A DNA stretch of 18,589 nt from an uncultured bacterium (GTDB lineage Bacteria > Verrucomicrobiota > Kiritimatiellia > RFP12 > UBA1067): positions 1 to 18,589 of the forward strand of contig URIT01000055.1 of assembly GCA_900547945.1 (NCBI GenBank), read 5' to 3'. This document shows positions 6,936 through 12,909 of the stretch, in pieces. Numbering within the stretch: the stretch's first letter is position 1; the number at the start of each line of letters is the position of its first letter. The position numbers and the translations under genes were made by a program. The notes beneath the pieces are model-generated. The model saw nothing but the letters and a program-made list of their open reading frames with translations, did no database searches and was not told the origin of the DNA.

Positions 6936-8033
6936 CTACCCTTTCGCTTCTTCGGACATCAAACCGCGCACAGCCGACAGGACCGCCGCCACGGCGTCCT
7001 CGGTCCGCACCTTCCCGGCGGGCCGCCCGCCCACGTAAAGCAGAAATTCGCGCGCGCCGCCGCACAACGCGACATCGGCCCCCTTCGCCTCGCCGGGACC
7101 GTTCACGACGCACCCCATCACGGCCACGCGGGGCAGCTTCCTCCCGCGCGCCGCATCGGTACGGACCAGACGCTCCAGCGCCTCCTCCACCGCCGCCGCA
7201 ACGCCGACGACATCGACCTTCGTGCGTCCGCACGTCGGGCAGCTCGTCACGGACGGACCCGGCGCGCGCAGCCCGAGGGCCCGCAGGATCTCCAGCCCCA
7301 CCTTCACCTCACGCTCCGGCGCGTCTGTGAGGGAGACGCGGATCGTGTCGCCCAGTCCCTCCTCCAACAGGATGCCGAGCGCCACGCTCGACCGCACCGT
7401 GCCCGGAAGGAAGGTTCCCGCCTCCGTCACGCCCAGGTGGAGCGGGCAGTCGGTCCGCTCCGCGAGCAGCCGGTACGCCGCCAGCGTGCGCGCAACGTCG
7501 CTCGCCTTGACGGAAATCGCGATATCGCGCATCCCCTCGGCCTCCAGCAGGGCCACGTGGGCAAGCGCGCTTTCGACCAGGGCCTCGGCCGTCGCCGCGC
7601 CGTATTTCACCAGAAGAGCCCGCTCCAGCGAGCCGCCGTTCACGCCCACGCGGATGGGAACGTGCCGCGCCTGTGCGGCACGCGCGACGGCCTGGACGCG
7701 CACGCGGCCGCCGATGTTGCCGGGATTGAGGCGCAGGGCATCCGCCCCCGCCTCGATCGCCGCAAGCGCGCAGCGGTAGTCGAAATGGATGTCCGCCACG
7801 AGCGGGACGGGGCTTGCCCGGCGGACAACACCGAACACGCGCGCCGCCTCGACGTCCGGCACCGTGAGGCGCACGAGGTCCGCCCCCGCCTCCGCACAGC
7901 GCCGCACCTGCGCCGCGAGGGCCGCCGCGTCGTGCGGGTCGGCCGTCGCCATCGTCTGGACGGAGACCGGGGCGCCGCCGCCGAGGGGCAACGGACCGAT
8001 CTTCAGCGCGCGCGTCTGGGAGCGGGTATACAT
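6936..8033 (-). CDS. ispG: 4-hydroxy-3-methylbut-2-enyl diphosphate synthase (IspG/GcpE)
   Basis: IspG catalyses the penultimate step of the MEP isoprenoid pathway, reducing methylerythritol cyclodiphosphate to HMBPP with a [4Fe-4S] cluster. The 365-aa length matches the compact bacterial form without the plant-type insert. Visible motifs are VQTMATAD (25-32), LVADIHFDYR (78-87), RLNPGNIGG (101-109), CPTCGR (C265, C268) and GCVVNGPGEA (C308, E315). The three cysteines are the cluster ligands. The ATG at 8033 lies 6 nt after the rseP stop, so the genes are co-transcribed and probably coupled. The first-motif spelling VQTMATAD differs slightly from the common VQSMTNTD but no key residue is lost. 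Confidence 0.95.
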   Translation of the reverse strand: MYTRSQTRALKIGPLPLGGGAPVSVQTMATADPHDAAALAAQVRRCAEAGADLVRLTVPDVEAARVFGVVRRASPVPLVADIHFDYRCALAAIEAGADALRLNPGNIGGRVRVQAVARAAQARHVPIRVGVNGGSLERALLVKYGAATAEALVESALAHVALLEAEGMRDIAISVKASDVARTLAAYRLLAERTDCPLHLGVTEAGTFLPGTVRSSVALGILLEEGLGDTIRVSLTDAPEREVKVGLEILRALGLRAPGPSVTSCPTCGRTKVDVVGVAAAVEEALERLVRTDAARGRKLPRVAVMGCVVNGPGEAKGADVALCGGAREFLLYVGGRPAGKVRTEDAVAAVLSAVRGLMSEEAKG

Positions 8034-8039
8034 GGTCGT

Positions 8040-9464
8040 CTACTTGCCGAGGTCGAATGCGGGACGGAACGCCTTCGCCGCCCGCTCGCGTTCCGCGTTC
8101 TGCCGCAGGGCCGCTTCGTGGCGGTCGGTCGCCACGCTCAGGCGGCGGCTACGCGAAACGTCCCGGAAGACGAGGAAGAGCATGAGCGCGAGGAAGAGCC
8201 ACATGAACGCGACGGACAGGCCGTCCACGATCTTCTTCGGCGGACGGCGCCGGAACAGGAGTTCGAAGAGGGCGAAGAGGATGAGCCCGCCGTCCAGGAC
8301 GGGAATCGGCAGCAGGTTGAGGATCGCAAGGTTCACGTCGACGAACCGCAGAAAGCCCACCGCGTCCCAGAAGTTGTGGCGCACCTGCTTGTAAAGCACC
8401 TGCGCGATCATGACGGGTCCACCCAGCGCGCCCGCGACGGCCTTGGACTCCTTCGGCGTCACGAGGCCCTGGAGGACGCGGAAGATCTGCCCCGCATCCC
8501 ACTTCAGCTGCGCAAGCGGATTCCGGCTCGGCATCCACGAGGCCGCCGCCGCCTGCCGCGCCACCTGGAAGCCGACGAGCGGACGCCCGGCCTCGGCGTC
8601 AAACGTCGCTTCGAGCCGCACCGTCAGGTTCGTGCCGCCGCGCGCGACGCCGAGCGCGAGCGTACCCGCGCCGCGCCGCTTGATCGCCGCGCGCATTTCG
8701 GCGAACGTCTCCACCGCCGCACCCTCGACGGAGACGATCCGGTCGCCCGGCAGCAGCCCCGCCTTCTCCGCCGGCATCCCCGCGACGAGTTCGCCGACGC
8801 AGGGGGGCAGGGACGCCTCGGCGTCGAGCATGTAGGAATCCAGCACCTCGTTGCGCGTCACCGCGATCGGCAGCGCCAGCTCCGCGTCCCCGCGCCGCAC
8901 GACGAACGGAACGGGCCGCCCGCCGGAAAGGGCAGCCGCCACCGCGACGTCGTTCCACGCCTGGACGGCGCGTCCGTCGACGGAGAGGACGCGGTCGCCT
9001 TCCTGCAGACCGCCCTTCTCCGCCGCTCCGCCCGGCGCCACGGCGCCCACGACGGGCGGCGTCTCGCCGAAGCGCGCCCCGGGCGCGAGGGCCAGCAGGA
9101 GCGCGAGCACGACGGCGAAGACGATGTTGCCGAAGGGCCCCGCGAAGGCGACGACGATGCGCTTCCACGCGCAGATTTCCTGGAGCGCGGCGCCCTTCTC
9201 CGTGCCGCCCTGCAGGGCGTCCGTCCCCTCGGGGTCGAGCTGCGGCAGGGCCACGTAGCCGCCGAAGGGAATCGCGGAGATGCGGTACTCCACGCCGCCG
9301 ACGGTCTTCTTCCAGAGGGCGGGACCGAACCCGATCGAGAAGCGGTCCACGCGCAGACCGAAGATGCGGGCCGCGAGGAAGTGGCCGAACTCGTGGATGA
9401 AGACCGCGAGCGAGAAGAGGAGGATACACGCGACAATGGCGAAGACTGTGGCTAGGGTTTCCAT
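8040..9464 (-). CDS. rseP: RseP-type site-2 intramembrane zinc metalloprotease
   Basis: The 474-aa protein has HEFGH (24-28) in the first membrane helix, two PDZ domains (about 135-200 and 220-285, with the repeated GL-GD-R-SV-G pattern) and the third zinc ligand in PIPVLDGG (386-393). Members cleave membrane-anchored anti-sigma factors and leftover signal peptides in the inner membrane. A charged tail of about 40 residues follows the last helix. The ATG at 9464 was chosen because the first helix and HEFGH begin just after it. It overlaps the end of dxr by 13 nt. The dxr-rseP adjacency is a widespread bacterial arrangement. An in-frame extension upstream to 9782 is arginine-rich and lies under dxr, so it was discarded. 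Confidence 0.93.
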   Translation of the reverse strand: METLATVFAIVACILLFSLAVFIHEFGHFLAARIFGLRVDRFSIGFGPALWKKTVGGVEYRISAIPFGGYVALPQLDPEGTDALQGGTEKGAALQEICAWKRIVVAFAGPFGNIVFAVVLALLLALAPGARFGETPPVVGAVAPGGAAEKGGLQEGDRVLSVDGRAVQAWNDVAVAAALSGGRPVPFVVRRGDAELALPIAVTRNEVLDSYMLDAEASLPPCVGELVAGMPAEKAGLLPGDRIVSVEGAAVETFAEMRAAIKRRGAGTLALGVARGGTNLTVRLEATFDAEAGRPLVGFQVARQAAAASWMPSRNPLAQLKWDAGQIFRVLQGLVTPKESKAVAGALGGPVMIAQVLYKQVRHNFWDAVGFLRFVDVNLAILNLLPIPVLDGGLILFALFELLFRRRPPKKIVDGLSVAFMWLFLALMLFLVFRDVSRSRRLSVATDRHEAALRQNAERERAAKAFRPAFDLGK

Positions 9465-10528
9465 GATTGGGCGAACTTTCTGGCGGCCGCGTCGGCGGCC
9501 CACACGTTTTGGAGCGCATCGCACGGAAGGTCCGGCGACGCATCGACCGCGGCCTCGACGAGGCGCGGGATGTCGGTAAAGCGGATGTCCCCGGCGAGGA
9601 AGCGGGAGACGGCGATCTCGTCGGCGGCGCTGAGCGCGGCGGTCTTCACGCCGCCGGCGGCCGCGGCGGCCTTCACGAGGCGGAGGCAGGGGAAGCGGCC
9701 TTCGTCCGGCGCGCGGAACGTCAGGGAACCGAGGGCGGCGAGGTCGAGCGGCGGACGGGCGGACGGCAGACGGTCCGGCCACGTGAACGCATACTGGATC
9801 GGCACGCGCATGTCGGGCGGCGCGAGCTGCGCGAGCGTGGCGCCGTCAGTGAAGCGGACGAGCGAGTGGACGATCGACTCGGGGTGGACGACCACGTCGA
9901 TGCGCGCGGCGGGGACGCCGAAGAGGCCGCTCGCCTCCAGAATCTCGAAGCCCTTGTTCATCATCGTGGCGGAATCCACGCTCACCTTGGCGCCCATCTT
10001 CCAGCGCGGGTGCGCGAGGGCCTGGGCGGGCGTGACGCGCGAGAGGTCGGCCGGACCGTCCAGGAACGGCCCGCCGCTCGCGGTGAGGGTCAGGCGGTCG
10101 ATCTCCTCGCGGCCCCGGCTCTGGAGGCACTGGAAGATCGCGGAATGCTCGCTGTCGACGGGCAGAAGGCGCGCACCCGTCGCGCGCGCGCGGGCGGCGA
10201 CGAGCGCGCCGGCGGCCACCATGACCTCCTTCGTTGCGAGCGCGACGTCCAGACCCCTGTCGAGCGCGGCGAGCGTGGGCGCAAGGCCGGAGAGGCCCAC
10301 CGTCGCCACGAGGACGAGGTCGGCCTCCGTTTCCGCGACGGCGCGCAGCGCGGCGTCCGGGCCGCAGAAGACCGGCGCGCCGAACACACGCCCCAGCGCC
10401 TCCGCCCGTTCCCGGCTCGACCGCACCGCAAGGGCCGCCACGCGGAACGCCTCCGGGTGCGCGCGAATGACGTCGCACGCACTTGAGCCGATCGAGCCCG
10501 TGGCCCCCAGAAGGACAATCCGCTTCAC
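9452..10528 (-). CDS. dxr: 1-deoxy-D-xylulose 5-phosphate reductoisomerase
   Basis: Dxr converts DXP to 2-C-methyl-D-erythritol 4-phosphate with NADPH and a divalent metal, the committed step of the MEP pathway. The 358-aa protein contains the nucleotide-binding GATGSIG (8-14), ATKE (98-101), metal-binding VDSEHS (124-129), SGGPF (151-155), WKMGAKVSVDSATMMNKGFE (176-195) and the active-site loop HPESIVHS (215-222). Most Dxr proteins have ANKE where this one has ATKE; the lysine and glutamate are kept. The length is slightly short of the typical 380-400 aa. It sits 23 nt downstream of the TIM-barrel gene and overlaps rseP by 13 nt. Confidence 0.95.
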   Translation of the reverse strand: MKRIVLLGATGSIGSSACDVIRAHPEAFRVAALAVRSSRERAEALGRVFGAPVFCGPDAALRAVAETEADLVLVATVGLSGLAPTLAALDRGLDVALATKEVMVAAGALVAARARATGARLLPVDSEHSAIFQCLQSRGREEIDRLTLTASGGPFLDGPADLSRVTPAQALAHPRWKMGAKVSVDSATMMNKGFEILEASGLFGVPAARIDVVVHPESIVHSLVRFTDGATLAQLAPPDMRVPIQYAFTWPDRLPSARPPLDLAALGSLTFRAPDEGRFPCLRLVKAAAAAGGVKTAALSAADEIAVSRFLAGDIRFTDIPRLVEAAVDASPDLPCDALQNVWAADAAARKFAQSWKP

Positions 10529-10551
10529 CGCGCCTCGCCGCTCCGATCGCC

Positions 10552-11454
10552 TCAGCCCTCGGCGGCCTTCATGAGGCCCTTGAAGTAACCGACGGACTCG
10601 GCCACGTCGCCGAGCTTCACGCCCGGCTTGACGCCCTTGGCGGGGAAGTCCTCGTATTCAAGCGAGCAGCACCCCGTGTACCCCACCTCGCAGAGCGCCT
10701 GCACGACCGACCAGAGGTTCATGTCGCCACGCGGCATCGGGCGCGCGAGGTTCCGCTTGGCGTCGAACGCCACGTTCTTCACGTGCATGTCGAAAATGCG
10801 CGTATGGAGCTTGCGGATCGAGTCGGCGGGATCAAGCCCCGCGCGGAAGTTGTGGCCGATGTCGAGGCAGAGGCCCACGCGCGGGTCGAGGTCCTTCACC
10901 ATCTCGAAGGCGCTGTCGCCGGTGGGGAAGCAGTGCGGGATGTCCGGGCCGTGGTTGTGGATCGCCACGCGGATGTCGTACTCCCTGCAGAGGGCGTCGA
11001 GCGCCTCGCAGCAGGCGCGGCTCGCACAGCGCTGCTTCTTTCCGTTCACCACGCCGTCCTCGTAGGGCACGGCCACGAGCACCTTCACGCCCACGGCCTT
11101 GGCGTAGTCGAAATACCGGCGCGCCTCGTCCTTCTTGAAGTAGATCGGCCCCACGCCGTAGCCCGTGACGCCGTGGTCGGCGCACTTCTGGTGGAACGTG
11201 CGGATGTCCGCCGCCGTCGCCTTGAACGGCAGGTGGAAGTCCTTGATGCACAGGTAGTGGACATCGAGCGCCTTCAGGTAGCCGAGCGTTTCGTCCAGCG
11301 TGCAGCGGTGGAACGTGTAGCCCGCCACACCGAATGTGAACGGAACCTTCGTGGACGCACCCGGCGCCAGGGCGGCGGACGTACAGAACGACCGACAGCC
11401 GGACGCAAGCAACGCCAACGCGCCCGTACCGAGGAACAGACGGCGATTCATCAT
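10552..11454 (-). CDS. sugar phosphate isomerase/epimerase-like TIM-barrel lipoprotein, Tat-type signal
   Basis: The protein is 300 aa. The N-terminus MMNRRLFLGTGALALLASGC has a twin arginine followed by FL, a hydrophobic core and a lipobox ending in Cys20, which suggests export in folded form by Tat and lipid anchoring. The rest is an AP-endonuclease-2/xylose isomerase-like TIM barrel: AIHNHG, LCLDIGHN, MHVKN and LEYEDF carry likely metal-binding His, Asp, His and Glu residues. Exported members of this family are frequent in polysaccharide-degrading bacteria and act on sugar derivatives; the substrate is unknown. Two adjacent ATGs (11454 and 11451) are possible starts; the first is used. AAGGAAGAAGAG upstream is the likely ribosome binding site. 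It is the first gene of the dxr-rseP-ispG operon, 23 nt before dxr. Confidence 0.8.
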   Translation of the reverse strand: MMNRRLFLGTGALALLASGCRSFCTSAALAPGASTKVPFTFGVAGYTFHRCTLDETLGYLKALDVHYLCIKDFHLPFKATAADIRTFHQKCADHGVTGYGVGPIYFKKDEARRYFDYAKAVGVKVLVAVPYEDGVVNGKKQRCASRACCEALDALCREYDIRVAIHNHGPDIPHCFPTGDSAFEMVKDLDPRVGLCLDIGHNFRAGLDPADSIRKLHTRIFDMHVKNVAFDAKRNLARPMPRGDMNLWSVVQALCEVGYTGCCSLEYEDFPAKGVKPGVKLGDVAESVGYFKGLMKAAEG

Positions 11455-11500
11455 GACTCTCTTCTTCCTTCTTCTTGCTTCTTTAAAGTTTGAGGAAGGA

Positions 11501-11509
11501 ATTATAGCA
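11501..11509 (-). promoter_or_regulatory. extended -10 promoter (TGCTATAAT) of the dxr operon
   Basis: On the minus strand TTTTTGCTATAAT contains a perfect -10 TATAAT (11506-11501) with the TGn extension. The -35 is poor (CGCACA at 17-nt spacing). Transcription would start near 11494, leaving a leader of about 40 nt before the ATG at 11454 that contains the purine-rich AAGGAAGAAGAG. Confidence 0.65.
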
Positions 11510-11639
11510 AAAACGCCGCGCGTTGTGCGCAGCGTTTCGCGGGCGTTCGGACGTTCAGCGTTCCAGGCGCGCAAGGGCTGTCTCCGCCGTCCATCCGTTC
11601 CGAAGCGAAATCGCACACGCATTCTTTTCCTTCCCCTCA

Positions 11640-11673
11640 GATGAGATTTCTATGCGTAATAAATCTTATTTCG
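11640..11673 (+). repeat. dispersed motif copy C
   Basis: Core GAGATTTCTATGCGTAATAA, followed by ATCTTATTTCG. It shares about 32 bp with copy A with one indel and a few substitutions. Confidence 0.65.
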
Positions 11674-11838
11674 GAAGAAATTGACATGATTCACAGAACC
11701 ACGACTGGAATCATTGATCATCTCAATTTCATTGTCTGATGAGACACCGAGCCACTTCGCGGCATATGCGGAGAACCACCTGAGATCATGCGGGAACGCG
11801 CCCTCTAGGTGACACATGGTACTGCGGTGGTGGTCCAT
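11650..11838 (-). CDS. possible small protein, 62 aa
   Basis: The ATG at 11838 is preceded by GGGAGGGGG about 10 nt upstream, which could act as a ribosome binding site. The peptide (starting MDHHRSTMCHLEGAF, with FSAYAAKWLGVSSDNEIEMI in the middle) has an ordinary, soluble protein-like composition. It matches no family I know. It ends in the dispersed motif copy C, whose reverse complement supplies its last codons and stop. It may be a gene fragment or chance. Confidence 0.25.
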   Translation of the reverse strand: MDHHRSTMCHLEGAFPHDLRWFSAYAAKWLGVSSDNEIEMINDSSRGSVNHVNFFRNKIYYA

Positions 11839-11924
11839 CCGGAAACGACCCCCTCCCTTTTTTTCTCCCCAAAACGTCCTCACCCAAATAGTCGATTTTC
11901 CCGGGCGTGCGCATCAAAGGAGAT

Positions 11925-11948
11925 GATGAGAATTCTATGCGTAAGAAA
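11925..11948 (+). repeat. dispersed motif copy D
   Basis: Core GAGAATTCTATGCGTAAGAA preceded by GAT; this copy is the best approximation of the consensus. Confidence 0.7.
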
Positions 11949-12198
11949 CTCAACTTCCATCCAGAATTACAGTAACTGAGAAAATACAAAGATAAACAAG
12001 GTATTATCAGCAACTTATTAACGACAATTGAGAGAGTTCTTACGTGGTTGTACGTGAGATTTCGCTTCGGAACGATGAAATGCAAAGTCCTTGAAGGCTA
12101 AGATTATGATGCGGAAACATGGACGACACGTGCGAAACACAGCCCTTCGCCGGCCTATTCCGTATCGCCCGAAGGGCACTTCCGTGCGTTCAGCCAAC

Positions 12199-12363
12199 AG
12201 GTCGCGCGGGAGCGCGTGCCGCGCCATCTGGTGAGCGCCGCGCGCCGAGGGCGGCGCGGGTACAGCGCGTGCCGCGCCTACAAGTCGCGCGGGAGTGCGT
12301 GCCGAGCCACCTGGTGAGCGCCACGCGCCGAGGGCGGCGCGGGTACACTACAGGTCGCGCGGG
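12199..12363. repeat. GC-rich direct repeats of about 70-83 bp
   Basis: Units begin with AGGTCGCGCGGG at 12199, AAGTCGCGCGGG at 12282 and AGGTCGCGCGGG at 12352 (the last is truncated). Units 1 and 2 share the segments CTGGTGAGCGCC and CGCGCCGAGGGCGGCGCGGG. Unit 1 carries 13 extra bases (around GCGCGTGCCGCGCC) that partly copy its own beginning. The repeats end just before the promoter of the 97-aa gene. Confidence 0.75.
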
Positions 12364-12380
12364 ATGCGACCCGGACGAAC

Positions 12381-12420
12381 GAGGTGAAATCCAACATTGC
12401 GAGGTGAAATCCAACATTGC
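12381..12420 (+). repeat. perfect 20-bp direct duplication upstream of the 97-aa gene
   Basis: GAGGTGAAATCCAACATTGC occurs twice back to back (12381-12400 and 12401-12420). The end of the second copy supplies the first four bases of the -35 TTGCGT. The first copy gives a second TTGC 20 bp further upstream. It could be a doubled operator or a recent duplication. Confidence 0.85.
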
Positions 12421-12445
12421 GTTCCAGACGGCAAGATGCTACACT
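12417..12445 (+). promoter_or_regulatory. promoter TTGCGT-N17-TACACT for the 97-aa gene
   Basis: The -35 TTGCGT (12417-12422), 17-nt spacer and -10 TACACT (12440-12445, preceded by TGC as an extended -10) are followed after 7 nt by GTG at 12453. This copies the arrangement at 3173-3211, so a leaderless transcript is predicted. Confidence 0.7.
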
Positions 12446-12452
12446 CGCGGGC

Positions 12453-12746
12453 GTGGAACACGTGTGGAAATGCAAGTTCGGAAAGGTCGGGGACGTTTTG
12501 ACCGGCCTTGTCATGATTACGGCCCTGCTCACCGCAATCTACCTCATCTGCGGGCAGTACGGCCTCCTGCCCGGCCTTGACTTCGGCTGCGGGCAATACT
12601 ACTACACCGACATCCCCGGCTGGGAGCGGTACTTCTCCGTGGCGGGCATCGTCGACGCCTGCCCGCGCTGGGTCTACTACGTCCTCTTCGCGCTCTGGGG
12701 CTGGGCGATGTACCGCCTCTGGCGCTGGATCGATGCCCGTTCCTAG
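12453..12746 (+). CDS. small two-helix membrane protein, 97 aa, probably leaderless
   Basis: The protein starts MEHVWKCKFGKVGDVL. It has one hydrophobic helix at about 12-34 (VGDVLTGLVMITALLTAIYLI), a cysteine- and tyrosine-containing loop (GCGQYYYTDIPGWERYF, 45-61) and a second helix at about 72-90 (WVYYVLFALWGWAMYRLW) with a charged end. No family is recognised and no function is proposed. The GTG start follows the -10 box by 7 nt and there is no Shine-Dalgarno sequence, as for the gene at 3209. The 12 codons upstream of the GTG are open but lie within the promoter. It converges with the SSS transporter gene; the 47-bp repeats lie between them. Confidence 0.65.
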   Translation: MEHVWKCKFGKVGDVLTGLVMITALLTAIYLICGQYGLLPGLDFGCGQYYYTDIPGWERYFSVAGIVDACPRWVYYVLFALWGWAMYRLWRWIDARS

Positions 12747-12760
12747 ACGCAACCTCTTCC

Positions 12761-12901
12761 TGCGCGCATCACCGAGGCGCATGGTCGTTCCGCGCCCGTC
12801 ACACCGCTGCGCGCATCACCGAGGCGCACGGTCGTTCTGCGCCCGTCACACCGCTGCGCGCATCACCGAGGCGCATGGTCGTTCCGCGCCCGTCATACCG
12901 C
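12761..12901. repeat. three 47-bp tandem repeats between convergent genes
   Basis: Units start at 12761, 12808 and 12855 with TGCGCGCATCACCGAGGCGC and differ at only a few positions (for example CATGG/CACGG and TTCCG/TTCTG). A degenerate fourth start (TGCGTGCGTCA) at 12902 runs into the transporter stop codon. There are no spacers, so this is not CRISPR. GGCGC and GCGCC within each unit could form a short stem on either strand. Confidence 0.9.
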
Positions 12902-12909
12902 TGCGTGCG

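Larger units (their letters stand above)
11510..12198. other. gene-poor region with an AT-rich core
   Basis: No firmly supported gene is present. The part 11640-12120 is clearly more AT-rich than anything else in the window and holds two dispersed motif copies and one doubtful small reading frame. From about 12120 the composition returns to high GC. No insertion-sequence ends, transposase remnant or tRNA was recognised. Confidence 0.6.

Noticed and set aside
5495..9455. Plus-strand frames of 611 and 842 codons
   Set aside because: They lie antisense to the ligase, ispG and rseP genes and have the typical low-complexity composition of GC-rich antisense frames.
11786..12085. 99-codon minus-strand frame in the AT-rich island
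   Set aside because: Composition changes abruptly at the GC/AT boundary, there is no ribosome binding site and no recognisable motif.
12761..12901. CRISPR array
   Set aside because: Units are contiguous with no unique spacers and no cas gene is nearby.
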